Shown here in pieces: positions 1 through 10,496 of a stretch of DNA of 64,000 nt (position 1 is the stretch's first letter; each line of letters opens with the position of its first letter). The translations under genes and the position numbers were made by a program. Source of the DNA: Thalassospiraceae bacterium LMO-SO8 (lineage in GTDB: Bacteria; Pseudomonadota; Alphaproteobacteria; Rhodospirillales; Casp-alpha2); the NCBI GenBank assembly GCA_031655335.1, contig CP134226.1:3530001-3594000 (forward strand), read 5' to 3'. Below the pieces are notes generated by a model. That model saw nothing but the letters and a program-made list of their open reading frames with translations. It searched no databases and was not told the DNA's origin.

Positions 1-1
1 C

Positions 2-1057
2 TATGCCGTGCGCTGGGACGATCTGGCGGCCATTCCGGCCGATCTGACGGTGATCGGCGAGGCCGCCGCCGGGCATGTCTTCTCCGGCGCCCTCGCCCCC
101 GGTCAGGCGGCCCGCATCTTCACCGGCGGCGCTCTGCCCGAGGGGGCCGACACCATCGTCATCCAGGAAGACACGGAACGCCACGGCGACAGCGTGCGGG
201 TCACCGAAAAACCCGCTGAAAAGGGCGAGTTCGTGCGCCCGGCGGGGCTTGATTTCAAGGAAGGCGAGGTGCTGTTGCGCGCCGGGCAGATCGTCACCGC
301 CCGCGGCGTCGGCCTGGCCGCCGCCATGAACGTGCCCTGGCTGATGGTGCGCCGGCGTCCCCGCGTCGCCTTCGTCGCCACCGGCGACGAGGTGGTGATG
401 CCGGGCCAGCCCGTCGGCCCCGGCCAGATCATTTCCTCCAACAGTCTCGCCCTCGCGGCCTATGTCACCGCCATGGGCGGCGACCCCGTAAGCCTGGGCA
501 TCGCCCGCGACACCCCGGAAAGCCTGGCGGAAACGCTGGCGGGGGCGCGCGGCGCGGATTTGCTGGTGACCATGGGCGGGGCATCGGTCGGCGACCACGA
601 CCTGGTGCGCCAGGTGCTGGGCGGGCGCGGGTTCGAACTGGATTTCTACAAGATCGCCATGCGCCCGGGAAAACCGCTGATTTTCGGGCATATCGACGGC
701 ACGCCCATGCTGGGATTACCGGGCAATCCGGTGTCCACCGGCGTGACCAGCGCCCTGTTCCTGCGCGCCGCCGTCGCCAAGATGCTGGGGCTGGCGGACG
801 AACGGACGGAATCCACCGCCGTGCTGGGCGCCGATCTGCCCGCCAACGGCAAGCGCGAGGACTACATGCGGGCCAGCCTGGACACCGCCGCCGACGGCCG
901 CGCCGTGGCGACCGCCTTTCCCCGCCAGGACAGCGCCATGCTGGCCGCCTTCACCAAGGCCGACTGCCTGATCATCCGCGACGTCGGCGCCCCGCCCGCC
1001 AAGGCCGGGGATTTGGTGCGGATCCTGCCCCTCGGCTTCGGCGCCCTGCGCTTCTAA
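2..1057 (+). CDS. moeA: Molybdopterin molybdenumtransferase MoeA (5' end outside window)
   Basis: MoeA inserts molybdate into adenylylated molybdopterin, the last common step of molybdenum cofactor synthesis in the cytoplasm. The reading frame is open from base 2 and begins YAVRWDDL, the tail of the family's SAMDGYAVR-type motif, so roughly the first 55-60 residues lie upstream; a GTG at base 8 is not the real start. 351 residues are visible. The central MoCF-binding fold carries TGDEVV, ISSNS and TMGGASVGDHD (about residues 128-200 of the visible part). Next come the MRPGKP and GLPGNPVS motifs, and then the C-terminal MoeA domain IV. It is followed by a 248-base gap and lexA on the same strand. 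Family assignment is secure. Confidence 0.95.
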   Translation, partial: YAVRWDDLAAIPADLTVIGEAAAGHVFSGALAPGQAARIFTGGALPEGADTIVIQEDTERHGDSVRVTEKPAEKGEFVRPAGLDFKEGEVLLRAGQIVTARGVGLAAAMNVPWLMVRRRPRVAFVATGDEVVMPGQPVGPGQIISSNSLALAAYVTAMGGDPVSLGIARDTPESLAETLAGARGADLLVTMGGASVGDHDLVRQVLGGRGFELDFYKIAMRPGKPLIFGHIDGTPMLGLPGNPVSTGVTSALFLRAAVAKMLGLADERTESTAVLGADLPANGKREDYMRASLDTAADGRAVATAFPRQDSAMLAAFTKADCLIIRDVGAPPAKAGDLVRILPLGFGALRF

Positions 1058-1111
1058 ACGCCCCGGCATCCGCCCGCCGGGCGAAAATTCATCGACCAAT
1101 CCGATTCAAAG

Positions 1112-1140
1112 TTGACACGATACGTGAACTAAAGTAGAAC
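1112..1140 (+). promoter_or_regulatory. lexA promoter overlapped by an SOS (LexA) box
   Basis: A sigma-70-like -35 TTGACA (1112-1117) and -10 TAGAAC (1135-1140) are separated by 17 bases. GAAC (1126-1129), seven bases, then GAAC (1137-1140) form the alphaproteobacterial LexA operator (GTTC-N7-GTTC on the other strand). The operator covers the -10 element, so LexA binding would block its own transcription. The predicted transcript would have a leader of about 160 bases before the lexA ATG at 1306. The box and promoter are seen in the sequence; autorepression is inferred from the family. Confidence 0.8.
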
Positions 1141-1305
1141 ATATGGTGTATATTCAAGTTGCATCATATTGTTCGTGGTTGTATTCCCGCGAAACATTGG
1201 ATGAAACAAGGCAAGGGTCTGGATGGTGTCGGCGGTCGCGGGCTTTGTTCCGCATTTGATCCCGAATGATCCCGAACCATCGGCGGCCAAAGGGGCGGAG
1301 ACAGC

Positions 1306-2028
1306 ATGCTCACCAAAAAGCAGTACCAACTTCTCGTATTCATCGACAAAAAGCTCAATGAATCCGGCGTGTCTCCGTCGTTCGAGGAGATGAAGGAAGC
1401 CCTCGACCTGCGCTCCAAGTCGGGCATTCACCGGCTCATCACGGGGTTGGAGGAGCGGGGCTTCATCCGCCGCCTGCCCCACCGCGCGCGGGCTCTCGAG
1501 GTTCTGCGTCTGCCGGAGAACATGGACAGTGGTCAACCCGCGCCCCGCCCCGCCCCGGCGCCGGCCCCCACCAACGTCATTCCCGGCCGCTTCGGCAGCG
1601 GCCCCGTGGCGCTGTCGGGCGGCGGCGACGTCGGCAAGCCCGGCGAGGCCGTGTCCCTGCCCCTTTATGGGCGCATCGCCGCCGGCACACCGATCGAGGC
1701 ATTGCGCGATCATTCCAACGCGGTGGACGTGCCGCCCTCCATGCTGGGCGGCGGTGAACACTACGCGCTGGAGGTCGACGGCGATTCCATGATCGAGGCC
1801 GGCATCCACGACGGCGACACGGTCATCATCAAGCGCACCAACACGGCGGACAACGGGGCCATCGTGGTGGCGCTGGTCGAGGGCTCGGAAGTCACCCTGA
1901 AGCGGCTGCGCCGCAAGGGCGCCTCCATCGCGCTGGAGCCCGCCAACAAGGCCTATGAAACCCGCATCTTCGGCCCCGATCAGGTCGAGGTTCAGGGCTG
2001 TCTCGTCGGCCTCATGCGCAAGTACTGA
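1306..2028 (+). CDS. lexA: LexA repressor, SOS regulator
   Basis: LexA represses DNA-damage genes and self-cleaves when stimulated by RecA filaments. The 240-residue protein starts with a winged-helix domain (residues 1-65). A long Pro/Ala-rich linker (about 75-95) precedes the S24 peptidase domain. The cleavage site is Ala126-Gly127 in GRIAAGTP. The catalytic dyad is Ser161 (DGDSMIEAG) and Lys199 (VTLKRL). It is slightly longer than E. coli LexA (202) because of the linker, as is usual in alphaproteobacteria. A LexA box sits over its promoter. It ends four bases from the convergent comEC stop, and no terminator is visible between them. Confidence 0.97.
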   Translation: MLTKKQYQLLVFIDKKLNESGVSPSFEEMKEALDLRSKSGIHRLITGLEERGFIRRLPHRARALEVLRLPENMDSGQPAPRPAPAPAPTNVIPGRFGSGPVALSGGGDVGKPGEAVSLPLYGRIAAGTPIEALRDHSNAVDVPPSMLGGGEHYALEVDGDSMIEAGIHDGDTVIIKRTNTADNGAIVVALVEGSEVTLKRLRRKGASIALEPANKAYETRIFGPDQVEVQGCLVGLMRKY

Positions 2029-2032
2029 TCCC

Positions 2033-4174
2033 TCATTCCCCGTCCGCCCGTTTGCGCCGCGGGCGCACCACCCAGGGACGCGCGCCCCGCCCGTCATTGA
2101 CGGCCTGAATCTCGATCGCCGGCCCCAGGGTGATGCTGTGCGCCCCCTTGGCCCGGAGATCGAACAGGTCGATCACCCGCGCGCCCGTGCCCCCCGTTCC
2201 CTCACAGGCCCGCCCGGCCGGAACCAGGGCGATCACCAGATCGGCGCGGCCGCAATCCTCGGCCAGGGCGGCGCGGGTTTCGGCGAGAACCACCCGCCAG
2301 CCGGCGCGGGTCAAAACGCAGCCGACACCGTCACAGCGCAGCCCCTCCTGCCGGGGGCGGCCATATCCCCCGTCGCGCGTCCATTGCATGGCCTCATCGG
2401 CACGGAATCCCGCATGTTCCAGCCAGTTCTCCCGGGTGAACCGGCCGTGGCGCAGGGAGGAAAACAGATATCCGTTTTCGCCGCGCACGGCGGCCAGGTC
2501 GCCCTCACCCGAAACGATGAGGTCCGGCGGCACCACCCGGGCATTGGCGGCGGCGAACAGGAGGATTCCGGCCAACCCGGCCAGACGCAGCCGTCCGCGC
2601 AGGACGCAGAGCCACAAACCGCCGAGCGCCAGCCCCGTCAACGCCCAGGCCGGGGCCGAGGGCAGGATTTCCGTGGCCTCGGGCAGGCCCGCGACCCAGT
2701 CGGCGGTGCGGATTACCTGCTCCGTGCCCCAGCCCATGGGGGTGAGCGCCAGCTTTTCCCAACCGAACGGTAGCAGCAGAAACGACAGCATGGCCGCCGG
2801 CATGACCCAAAGGGCCGTCACCGGCACGGCGATCAGATTGGCCAGGAGCCCGAACTTGGCGACTTGATTGAAGTGGTAGAGCACGAAGGGCGCCGTCGCC
2901 AGACTGGCGACCAGGGTGGTGAAGGCGACGCCCGCCGCGTAAAGGGCGATGCCCCGCCCTGCCCAGTGGGACGGATCGCCGTCCCGCCGCCAGACGCCCC
3001 GTTCGGCGGCGGCCTCGTAGGCCGCGACCAGGGCGATGGCGGCGGCGAAGGACATCTGGAAACTGGGGCCGAGCAGGCTTTCCGGCTGGATCAGCAGCAC
3101 CACCGTCGCCCCCCAGGCCAACATGCGCAGCGAAATGCCCCGGCGGTCGACCATGACGGCGACCAGCACCATGGCCGCGATCAGGAAGGCCCGCTGGGTC
3201 GGCACCGTGGCGCCGGCCATCAGGGCGTATCCGAAGGCGGCAAGCAGGGCCAGAAGCGCCGCCGCCTTCTTGACCGGAAAGCGCTGGGCGAACGGCGGAT
3301 ACAGACTGAGCACCCGCCTGGCGCCGAAGAATACGATCCCCGCCGCCAGACCGATGTGCAGCCCGGAAATAGCCAGCAAATGGGCCAGCCCGGCATCGCG
3401 GAAGGCGTTCAGGACGGCATCCGGGATCAACGACCGATAGCCGGTGATCAATGCCGCCGCGACCGCCCCCGCGTCGCCCGGAACGGCGGCGGTCACGCGC
3501 ATGGCCAGACGGACCCGCAGGTTCGACAGGTGAACGCGCCAATCGAACGGCCCCGGCGGCGGTCCGTCCAGCACCCGCGCCGCCCCCATGGAGAAGCCGA
3601 CGGCACCGATGCCCGTGAAATAGGCATGGCGCTGAAAATCGAAACCGCCCGGCATCAAGGGCGGCGACGGCGCCGACAGGCGGCCACGCAGACGGATCCA
3701 GTCCCCGGCCTTGAGCGCCGGCTGCTGACCCCGCAGGCGGATGCGCACGCGTTCCGGCGTTTCCGGTTGCCCCAGGGCGGCGATGCGGACCCGGTCCAGA
3801 ATCACCCGCGATCCCTGATGAAAGGGCTCGAACTCGACGATGCGGCCCTCGATCACCGTGGTGGGCGTCTCATGGGCCAGAAGCCGCCCGTCCAGGCCTT
3901 GCGTGCGCAGCGACGCGGCGGCGAAGCCGAGCGCGACGAAGGCCAGCCCCAGGGCAACGAGGAACGGCGCCCCGCCCACCCGGCGCAGCATGCCCGCGGC
4001 CAAGATCGCGCCCGCGAGAACCAGCGGCCCGGCGAACCAGACGGGCTCCTCCGCCATCTGGAAATAGGCGCCGATGCCGATCCCCATGCCGATCGGCAGG
4101 GTGAACGGCCAGCGCCCCCTGTTGGCCGCGGCGGCGGCGGCCAACTCGCTTTGAAACCAGTGTCTTAGGGACAT
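2033..4174 (-). CDS. comEC: ComEC/Rec2 family DNA-uptake channel protein
   Basis: ComEC forms the inner-membrane channel that takes up single-stranded DNA in natural transformation. The 713-residue form starts at MSLRHWF, chosen because GAGGGT lies just upstream; an ATG 30 bases further out is less likely. Visible are N-terminal membrane segments, a DUF4131-type periplasmic region (about 80-200) and the Competence domain with many hydrophobic helices (about 220-500), including AISGLHIGL. The C-terminal 150 or so residues replace the usual metallo-beta-lactamase domain and show no HxHxDH metal motif, a variation common in this class. It stands alone on the minus strand, divergent from gltX. 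Whether the organism is competent cannot be judged here. Confidence 0.88.
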   Translation of the reverse strand: MSLRHWFQSELAAAAAANRGRWPFTLPIGMGIGIGAYFQMAEEPVWFAGPLVLAGAILAAGMLRRVGGAPFLVALGLAFVALGFAAASLRTQGLDGRLLAHETPTTVIEGRIVEFEPFHQGSRVILDRVRIAALGQPETPERVRIRLRGQQPALKAGDWIRLRGRLSAPSPPLMPGGFDFQRHAYFTGIGAVGFSMGAARVLDGPPPGPFDWRVHLSNLRVRLAMRVTAAVPGDAGAVAAALITGYRSLIPDAVLNAFRDAGLAHLLAISGLHIGLAAGIVFFGARRVLSLYPPFAQRFPVKKAAALLALLAAFGYALMAGATVPTQRAFLIAAMVLVAVMVDRRGISLRMLAWGATVVLLIQPESLLGPSFQMSFAAAIALVAAYEAAAERGVWRRDGDPSHWAGRGIALYAAGVAFTTLVASLATAPFVLYHFNQVAKFGLLANLIAVPVTALWVMPAAMLSFLLLPFGWEKLALTPMGWGTEQVIRTADWVAGLPEATEILPSAPAWALTGLALGGLWLCVLRGRLRLAGLAGILLFAAANARVVPPDLIVSGEGDLAAVRGENGYLFSSLRHGRFTRENWLEHAGFRADEAMQWTRDGGYGRPRQEGLRCDGVGCVLTRAGWRVVLAETRAALAEDCGRADLVIALVPAGRACEGTGGTGARVIDLFDLRAKGAHSITLGPAIEIQAVNDGRGARPWVVRPRRKRADGE

Positions 4175-4320
4175 GTCACCCTCGGCGCCCCCACGCCTGT
4201 CCATCCCCGGGTTTCGTGCCGGCACAAGGAATGCTGCGCCCGCACAGAAAGTATGCTATCCCTCCGGCGCCCCCCGTTAAAGTCCCGCATTCAGGGATAC
4301 ATAAGGACAAAAAGACAGCC

Positions 4321-5742
4321 ATGACGGTCGTGACCCGCTTTGCCCCTTCTCCCACTGGTTATCTGCATATCGGCGGCGCGCGCACGGCCCTGTACAACTG
4401 GTTGTTCGCCAAGCATCACCAACGCCACGGCGACGGCGGCAAGTTCTATCTGCGGATCGAGGACACGGACCGCGCGCGTTCAACCCAGGCGGCGGTCGAC
4501 GCCATCTACGCGGGCCTGGAATGGCTCGGCCTGGATTGGGACGGGGAGCCGATTTCCCAGTTCGAACGCGCGGACCAACACCGCGCCGCCGCCGAACGTC
4601 TGCTGGCCGAGGGCAAGGCCTACAAATGCTATTGCTCGCCCGAGGAACTGACCGTGATGCGCGAGATCGCGCGCAAGGAAGGCCGCCAGCGCATGTACGA
4701 CGGCACCTGGCGCGACCGCGACCCGTCCGAGGCCCCCGCCGGCGTCGATCCGGTGATCCGCATGAAGGCGCCGCTGGAAGGCGAAACGGTGATCGACGAC
4801 CTGGTCCAGGGCAAGGTGACCGTGGCCAACGCGCAGCTTGACGACATGGTGCTGCTGCGCGCCGACGGCACGCCGACCTACATGCTGGCCGTCGTCGTCG
4901 ACGACCACGACATGGGCATCACCCATGTGATCCGCGGCGACGACCACCTGACCAACGCCTTCCGCCAGACGCAGCTGTATCTGGCGCTGGGTTGGGACAT
5001 GCCGACCTTCGCCCATATTCCGCTGATCCACGGCCCGGACGGCGCCAAACTGTCCAAGCGCCATGGGGCGCTCGGCGTCGAAGCCTACCGCGACGACGGT
5101 TTCCTGCCCGAAGCCCTGCGCAACTATCTGCTGCGCCTGGGCTGGAGTCACGGCGACGACGAAATCATTTCCACGGACCAGGCAATCGAATGGTTCGGGC
5201 TGGAAAACGTCGGCAAATCGGCGGCCCGGTTCGACGTCACCAAACTGACCAGCCTGAACGGTCACTACATTCGCGAGGCCGATAACGCCCGGCTGGTTGG
5301 CCTTGTCATGGAACGTTTACAGGCCGCCCATCCGGGAAGGCTTGCTAAAGAGGCTCAGGATCGGCTATTTAAAGGCATGGCTGGTTTGAAGGAACGCGCG
5401 AAAACAATTTCAGAACTATCTGAAAACGCTACCTTTTACGCCCTTCAACGCCCCATCCCCAAAACGGAAAAAGCGCAGCAGCAACTGGGCGCGGAGGGTA
5501 CCGCCCTGCTCCGCGACCTGCGCCCGGTCCTGGACGCCGCCGAAACCTGGAGCGACGAAGCTCTGATGGCCGCCGCCAAGGGGTTCGGAGAAGCCGGCGG
5601 CCTTAAGCTCGGTGCCGTCGCACAGCCTGTCCGCGCCGCCCTCACGGGCAGCACGGTTTCACCGAGCGTATTCGAGATCATGGATGTATTGGGCCGTGAG
5701 GAAACTTTGGGGCGTCTCGACGACGCCCTGGCCGGCCTTTAA
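4321..5742 (+). CDS. gltX: Glutamyl-tRNA synthetase
   Basis: GltX charges tRNA-Glu (and, in organisms using GatCAB, often tRNA-Gln) with glutamate. The 473-residue protein is a class I synthetase. It has the HIGH-type motif YLHIGG at residues 14-19, just after RFAPSPTG, and the KMSKS-type motif KLSKR at residues 243-247. A C-terminal helical anticodon-binding region follows. The start at 4321 fits the conserved N-terminus; the upstream in-frame ATG at 4216 would add 35 unrelated residues. AAGGA lies about 13 bases upstream. It is followed 95 bases later by gltA on the same strand. Confidence 0.97.
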   Translation: MTVVTRFAPSPTGYLHIGGARTALYNWLFAKHHQRHGDGGKFYLRIEDTDRARSTQAAVDAIYAGLEWLGLDWDGEPISQFERADQHRAAAERLLAEGKAYKCYCSPEELTVMREIARKEGRQRMYDGTWRDRDPSEAPAGVDPVIRMKAPLEGETVIDDLVQGKVTVANAQLDDMVLLRADGTPTYMLAVVVDDHDMGITHVIRGDDHLTNAFRQTQLYLALGWDMPTFAHIPLIHGPDGAKLSKRHGALGVEAYRDDGFLPEALRNYLLRLGWSHGDDEIISTDQAIEWFGLENVGKSAARFDVTKLTSLNGHYIREADNARLVGLVMERLQAAHPGRLAKEAQDRLFKGMAGLKERAKTISELSENATFYALQRPIPKTEKAQQQLGAEGTALLRDLRPVLDAAETWSDEALMAAAKGFGEAGGLKLGAVAQPVRAALTGSTVSPSVFEIMDVLGREETLGRLDDALAGL

Positions 5743-5797
5743 CCCCGGACGACGCGTTAGAACCGCTACACCCCGCGGCATGCGCGCCGAGACGAAC

Positions 5798-5815
5798 CGG
5801 AGACCCCTGTCTCCG
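5798..5815 (+). promoter_or_regulatory. Perfect hairpin in the gltA leader
   Basis: CGGAGAC (5798-5804), a CCCT loop and GTCTCCG (5809-5815) form a seven-base-pair hairpin. It ends about nine bases before the gltA Shine-Dalgarno sequence (AAGGAGG at 5824-5830). It could stabilise the mRNA 5' end or tune initiation. There is no T-run, so it is not a terminator. Function is unknown. Confidence 0.35.
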
Positions 5816-5837
5816 CCGCCCATAAGGAGGGACACGT

Positions 5838-7151
5838 ATGAGTGACACCAGCCACGGCAAGAATGCCACATTCACCCTGACGGACAACCGTGACGGCAAG
5901 GCCTATGAACTGCCGGTCATGGACGCCAGCGTCGGCCCCTCCGTCATCGACGTGCGAAAGCTCTACGCGGAGACGGATTGCTTCACCTACGACCCCGGCT
6001 TCACCTCGACCGGCAGCTGCGAGTCCAAGATCACCTACATCGACGGTGACGCCGGCATCCTGCTGTACCGTGGCATTCCGATCCAGGAACTGGCCGAACA
6101 TTCCGACTTCATGGAAGTCTGCTATCTGCTGCTCTACGGCGAACTGCCGACGGGCCAGCAGAAGGACAAGTTCGAGAAGGACATCACCTACCACACGATG
6201 CTGCATGAGCAGATCGCCAACTTCTTCCGCGGGTTCCGGCGCGACGCCCACCCGATGGCGGTGATGTGCGGCGTGGTCGGCGCCTTGTCGGCCTTCTATC
6301 ACGACTCGACCGACATCAACGACCCGCACCACCGGATGATCGCGTCCTATCGCCTGATCGCCAAGATGCCGACGATCGCCGCCTGGGCCTACAAATACGC
6401 CCTCGGCCAGCCGTTCATCTATCCCCGTAACGAGCTGAGCTTCGCGGAAAACTTCCTGCACATGATGTATGCGACGCCCTGCGAGGAGTACAAGGTCAGC
6501 CCCGTGCTGTCCCGCGCCATGGACCGCATCCTGACGCTTCACGCGGACCATGAGCAGAACGCCTCGACCTCGACCGTGCGTCTGGCCGGCTCGTCCGGCG
6601 CCAATCCCTTCGCCTGCATTTCGGCCGGGATCGCGTCCCTCTGGGGCCCCGCCCACGGCGGCGCCAACGAGGCCGTGCTGACCATGCTCGGCGAGATCGG
6701 TCACAAGGACAACATCAACGAATACATCAAGAAGGCCAAGGATAAGGACGACCCGTTCCGCCTGATGGGCTTCGGCCACCGCGTGTATAAGAACATGGAC
6801 CCGCGGGCCAACGTCATGCGCGACTCGTGCCACGAAGTGCTTGAGGAATTGGGCATCAAGGACGAACCGCTGCTCGACCTGGCCATGGAACTGGAGCGTA
6901 TCGCGTTGGAGGACGAATATTTCGTCAGCCGCAAGTTGTTCCCCAACGTCGACTTCTATTCGGGCATCATCTTCAAGGCCATGGGCATCCCGACCAGCAT
7001 GTTCACCGTGCTGTTCGCCGTCGCCCGCACGGTCGGCTGGGTCGCCCAGTGGAACGAGATGATCGAGGACCCGAGCCAGAAGATCGGCCGTCCGCGCCAG
7101 CTCTACACCGGCTACACCGAACGGCCCTACGTGCCGATCGACAAGCGCTAA
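5838..7151 (+). CDS. gltA: Citrate synthase (type II, hexameric class)
   Basis: GltA condenses acetyl-CoA and oxaloacetate to citrate, the entry step of the TCA cycle. The 437-residue length and N-terminal beta-rich extension match the NADH-sensitive Gram-negative class. Catalytic residues are visible: His273 in [10 protein letters not shown], His314 in [13 protein letters not shown] and Asp372 in VDFYSGI. The start is supported by AAGGAGG eight bases upstream. A strong terminator follows. The next gene, lpxB, is convergent, so gltA is transcribed alone or with gltX. Confidence 0.97.
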   Translation: MSDTSHGKNATFTLTDNRDGKAYELPVMDASVGPSVIDVRKLYAETDCFTYDPGFTSTGSCESKITYIDGDAGILLYRGIPIQELAEHSDFMEVCYLLLYGELPTGQQKDKFEKDITYHTMLHEQIANFFRGFRRDAHPMAVMCGVVGALSAFYHDSTDINDPHHRMIASYRLIAKMPTIAAWAYKYALGQPFIYPRNELSFAENFLHMMYATPCEEYKVSPVLSRAMDRILTLHADHEQNASTSTVRLAGSSGANPFACISAGIASLWGPAHGGANEAVLTMLGEIGHKDNINEYIKKAKDKDDPFRLMGFGHRVYKNMDPRANVMRDSCHEVLEELGIKDEPLLDLAMELERIALEDEYFVSRKLFPNVDFYSGIIFKAMGIPTSMFTVLFAVARTVGWVAQWNEMIEDPSQKIGRPRQLYTGYTERPYVPIDKR

Positions 7152-7188
7152 ACCGCTGTATCGGCTGAATTAGCCGCCACTTTCAGCG

Positions 7189-7218
7189 AAGGGCCGTCCC
7201 CCGTGGGGCGGCCCTTTT
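7189..7218 (+). terminator. Rho-independent terminator of gltA
   Basis: The stem pairs AAGGGCCG (7189-7196) plus TCCC with GGGGCGGCCCTT (7205-7216), and a short T-run follows. It lies 38 bases after the gltA stop and just before the end of the convergent lpxB gene. Reading the other way there is no comparable T-tail, so it acts mainly on the plus strand. Confidence 0.85.
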
Positions 7219-7219
7219 G

Positions 7220-8401
7220 CTATGTCCGGTCGATGATGCCGGCGACCACGTCGGCCGCCGCCGCGGCCGGACCGTCGGCGGGACCATGCAACATGGCCAT
7301 GGCCTGCTTGAAATGGCCCCGTTGCGTGGCACGCGCCGCCTGATCGCCGAGCAGGGCCCGCAAGGCCGGAACGATGCGTTCCGCCGTGCAATCGTCCTGA
7401 ATGAATTCGGGCATGACCTCTTCGCCCAGAAGAATGCTCACCAGCCCGGCATGGGGGGTCCGGATCAGACGCCGGGCGATGGCGGCGGTCACGCCGGACA
7501 CCTTGTAGGCGATCACGGTCGGCACATCGGCGGCGGCCAGTTCCAGGGTTACCGTGCCAGAGGCCGCCAATGCCGCGTCAGCGGCGGCGAAGGCCCGCCA
7601 TTTTTCCTCATTTCCGGTAACCACAAGTGGATCGCCCGGCCAGCCACGTACGGCGGCGGCGATCCGATCCCCGTGGCGGGTCAGGGTCGGCACCACCACG
7701 CGCCCGCGCCAGCCGCCGGCCCACAGACGCGCCAGGGTCTCGCCGAACACGGGCAGCAGGCGATCCAATTCGCCGCCGCGCGACCCCGGCAACACGGCCA
7801 GAACCTGCATGTCGCCAGGAATACCGTGGCAGGCGCGGAAGTCGGCGGCGCGGTCCTCGCCCCCGGGCTGCGCCCCCGTCGATAGGACAATGGGATGGCC
7901 GATGAAGGTCGCGGCCAGGCCCTCGCGCTCGAAATAGGGCGGCTCGAACGGATAGAGACAGAGCATGTGATCGAGGAATTGGGCCACAGCCTTGGCCCGC
8001 TTCGGCCGCCACGCCCAGACCGTGGGCGCCACGTAATGCACGATGGGCAGGTCTGGCCTGATGGCCTTCACCTTCTTGGCCACGCGGAAGCAGAAATCCG
8101 GGGCATCGATGGTCACCAGAACGGCCGGGCTTTTGGCCAGAATGTCGGCGCGGGTTTCGGTCATGCGTTTCAGCAGCTGCGGCAGGCGCGGCACGACCTC
8201 GGCCAGGCCCATGACGGCCAGATCGTCCATGGCGAACAGGCTGTCGAGCCCTTCGTCGGCCATCAAGGGGCCGCCGACGCCCACAAAGCGGACGGCGCCG
8301 CCAAGACGGGTCTTGAGCGCTGCCATCAGCGATGCTCCCAGGGCGTCGCCGGACGCCTCACCGGCGATCAGGTAGACCAGCGGTGCCTCGGACGCCGTCA
8401 T
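7220..8401 (-). CDS. lpxB: Lipid-A-disaccharide synthase
   Basis: LpxB joins UDP-2,3-diacylglucosamine and lipid X to make the tetraacyl disaccharide of lipid A, at the inner face of the cytoplasmic membrane. The 393-residue glycosyltransferase family 19 protein has the signature AGEASGD at residues 13-19. Its nucleotide-sugar binding half carries VLPGSRGGE and AASGTVTLE. It is the last gene of the lpxD-fabZ-lpxA-lpxI-lpxB run, and its ATG overlaps the lpxI stop by four bases, implying translational coupling. The neighbouring lpxI supplies one of its substrates. Confidence 0.97.
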   Translation of the reverse strand: MTASEAPLVYLIAGEASGDALGASLMAALKTRLGGAVRFVGVGGPLMADEGLDSLFAMDDLAVMGLAEVVPRLPQLLKRMTETRADILAKSPAVLVTIDAPDFCFRVAKKVKAIRPDLPIVHYVAPTVWAWRPKRAKAVAQFLDHMLCLYPFEPPYFEREGLAATFIGHPIVLSTGAQPGGEDRAADFRACHGIPGDMQVLAVLPGSRGGELDRLLPVFGETLARLWAGGWRGRVVVPTLTRHGDRIAAAVRGWPGDPLVVTGNEEKWRAFAAADAALAASGTVTLELAAADVPTVIAYKVSGVTAAIARRLIRTPHAGLVSILLGEEVMPEFIQDDCTAERIVPALRALLGDQAARATQRGHFKQAMAMLHGPADGPAAAAADVVAGIIDRT

Positions 8402-9240
8402 GCCGCTCCTCCACCCGTGTCCGCGTCCGTGAAGCCGTGAACGGCCAAACCGGCGGCATCGGCCCGGCGGATCATCTCGTCGCGGTCCAGGATCAGCGAC
8501 CGCCCGGCCTCGACGGAAATCCCGCGCAGGCCCGAGGCCACGGCCTGATCCACGGTGTCGGGGCCGACGGCGGGCAGGTCCACACGTGGTTCCTGTCCCG
8601 GTTTCATGGCCTTCACGAGAATGCCGCCCCGTGCCTCGAGCCCGGCGGCGGCGATCATGGCTTCGGTGCCTTGCGGGCCTTCCCAGGCCACCACACGGCC
8701 ACCGGCGGCAATCACCGCCTGTCCGGCATCGCGGCGGCCATGGGCGCGGGCGCCGGCGATCCCGACGGCAAGGTCGCCCGCCATTTCCCGCGACAATGCC
8801 TGCACGCCCAATGTCCCGGCGGGGGTCAGCAGGTCCGGCGCCAGATCGTGCGGGGCCAGGACCCGGAACCCTTCCTGTTCCTCAAGCGCCGTCAGAATGG
8901 CCGTCAGCAGTCCGTCATCGCCCTGGCCGAGAGCCTTGGTGCGGGCCAGGAACCGCGCCGACCACAGATCCGGGATCAGGTCGGCGGCCCGGGGCCGCCG
9001 CACGGCGCCGGACAGCACGATATCGGTGATGTCCAGGGATTTCAGGCGTTTGATAATGCCGCCCACGGCGCCCAGACGGAACGTCTCGACCTCTGTGTCG
9101 GCGAACCGGCCGGCGTCACCCTGCCCCTTCAGCGCGGCCACGAACACGGGCCGGCCGGCGGCATGGCAGCGTTGCACGAGAATCTCGGGCAGCAGACCCC
9201 CGCCCGCGATGATCCCAAGACGGTGCAAGCTAGGCCGCAT
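8398..9240 (-). CDS. lpxI: UDP-2,3-diacylglucosamine pyrophosphatase LpxI
   Basis: LpxI hydrolyses UDP-2,3-diacylglucosamine to lipid X. It is the alphaproteobacterial replacement for LpxH. The 280-residue protein begins [18 protein letters not shown], matching the family's glycine-rich N-terminus. C-terminal motifs such as VDLPAVGPDTV fit the DUF1009 catalytic domain. The start at 9240 overlaps the lpxA end by 11 bases; a longer frame to 9339 would run well into lpxA and is rejected. Its place between lpxA and lpxB confirms the role. No LpxH homologue is seen in the window. Confidence 0.95.
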   Translation of the reverse strand: MRPSLHRLGIIAGGGLLPEILVQRCHAAGRPVFVAALKGQGDAGRFADTEVETFRLGAVGGIIKRLKSLDITDIVLSGAVRRPRAADLIPDLWSARFLARTKALGQGDDGLLTAILTALEEQEGFRVLAPHDLAPDLLTPAGTLGVQALSREMAGDLAVGIAGARAHGRRDAGQAVIAAGGRVVAWEGPQGTEAMIAAAGLEARGGILVKAMKPGQEPRVDLPAVGPDTVDQAVASGLRGISVEAGRSLILDRDEMIRRADAAGLAVHGFTDADTGGGAA

Positions 9241-10030
9241 CCTCCACCAAAGGCTGGCAGATGGAGCGCGAGGAATCGGAGCGGATGAACTCGACGATTT
9301 CCATGATCGGCTGGTTGTCGCCGAACAGTTCGGCGACATCGTCCAGGCGCTCGGCCATTGTGCCTTCCTGGGCGAAAATCAAACGATAGGCTTGGCGCAG
9401 GGCATGGATCGTTTCGCGGTCGAAACCACGGCGTTTCAGGCCGACCAGGTTCAGGCCCTCAAGCTTGGCCCGGTTGCCGGTGACCGAGCCGTAAGGGATC
9501 ACGTCCTGGGTCACGCCGGTCATGCCGCCGATCATGGCGTGGCGGCCGATGCGCACGAACTGGTGGACCGCCGACAGGCCGCCGACGATGGCCCATTCCT
9601 CGATCGATACATGCCCCGCCAGGGTGGCGTTGTTGACCAGGATCACGTTGTCGGAAATCTGGCAGTCGTGGGCGACATGGGCGCCGACCATGAACAGACA
9701 GTTGTTGCCGACCGTGGTTTCCAGGCCGCCGCCTTCGGTGCCTGGGTTCATTGTCACGTGTTCGCGGATGATGTTGTTGGCGCCGATCACCAGGCGCGAG
9801 ACCTCGCCCTTGAACTTCAGGTCCTGAGGCGCATGCCCCAGGGAGGCAAAGGGGAACACGCGGCTATGGGCGCCGACGCGGGTGTGTCCCTCGACCACGA
9901 CGTGGGACAGCAGTTCGACGCCGTCCTCAAGCACCGCGTCGGGCCCGACAACGCAGAACGGGCCGATCTTGGCCCCGCTGCCGATCTCGGCGTCCGGATG
10001 GATCTGGGCCGTCGCGTGAATGTCGGTCAT
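9230..10030 (-). CDS. lpxA: UDP-N-acetylglucosamine O-acyltransferase
   Basis: LpxA transfers a 3-hydroxyacyl group from acyl carrier protein to UDP-GlcNAc, the first step of lipid A synthesis. The 266-residue protein consists of a left-handed beta-helix of hexapeptide repeats, including [20 protein letters not shown]. The probable catalytic His121 is in [14 protein letters not shown] helical C-terminus follows. The ATG overlaps the fabZ stop (ATGA), and FabZ competes with LpxA for 3-hydroxyacyl-ACP. The first in-frame ATG, at 10135, would lie inside fabZ and adds an unrelated N-terminus, so 10030 is chosen. Confidence 0.97.
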   Translation of the reverse strand: MTDIHATAQIHPDAEIGSGAKIGPFCVVGPDAVLEDGVELLSHVVVEGHTRVGAHSRVFPFASLGHAPQDLKFKGEVSRLVIGANNIIREHVTMNPGTEGGGLETTVGNNCLFMVGAHVAHDCQISDNVILVNNATLAGHVSIEEWAIVGGLSAVHQFVRIGRHAMIGGMTGVTQDVIPYGSVTGNRAKLEGLNLVGLKRRGFDRETIHALRQAYRLIFAQEGTMAERLDDVAELFGDNQPIMEIVEFIRSDSSRSICQPLVEDAA

Positions 10031-10491
10031 TTCTGTCTCACGATCATGGCCGCAAACACGGCCTCCGCCTTGGTGACGCCGTCGGCAACGGCCTTGCCCT
10101 TGAATTTCCACACGTCGCCCCGGTTCTGGATGCATTCGACATGAATATGCACGCAGTCGCCGGGCACCACGGGCTTGCGGAACCGGGCGTTTTCCACGGT
10201 CATGAAATACACCAGGGCGTCCTTGGCGTCAGTCAATCCGGCCATGACCAGCACGCCGGCCGTCTGCGCCATGGCCTCGACGATCAGCACGCCGGGCATG
10301 ATGGGATGGCCGGGGAAATGGCCTTGGAAGAAGGGTTCGTTGATGGTCACGTTCTTGATGCCCGTGCCGCTCGTGCCGGGGATTGCATCGATGACCTTGT
10401 CGATCAAAAGAAACGGATACCGATGCGGGATCATTTCCATGATCCGGTTGATATCGATTTCCATGGTTTCCGTTCTTGCCTCGGAATCCAT
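10027..10491 (-). CDS. fabZ: 3-hydroxyacyl-ACP dehydratase FabZ
   Basis: FabZ dehydrates 3-hydroxyacyl-ACP in fatty acid elongation and so sets the balance between membrane lipid and lipid A precursors. The 154-residue hot-dog-fold protein shows HRYPFLLID, then the active-site stretch [14 protein letters not shown] with His58, and Glu72 in VEAMAQ. The start at 10491 is preferred because AAGGAG lies ten bases upstream; an ATG at 10464 would give 145 residues. The gene begins just after lpxD and overlaps lpxA by four bases. Confidence 0.95.
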   Translation of the reverse strand: MDSEARTETMEIDINRIMEMIPHRYPFLLIDKVIDAIPGTSGTGIKNVTINEPFFQGHFPGHPIMPGVLIVEAMAQTAGVLVMAGLTDAKDALVYFMTVENARFRKPVVPGDCVHIHVECIQNRGDVWKFKGKAVADGVTKAEAVFAAMIVRQK

Positions 10492-10496
10492 TGCCC

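Noticed and set aside
1129-2097. A 322-residue minus-strand frame across lexA
   Set aside because: lexA on the plus strand is unmistakable and the antisense translation has no recognisable domain.
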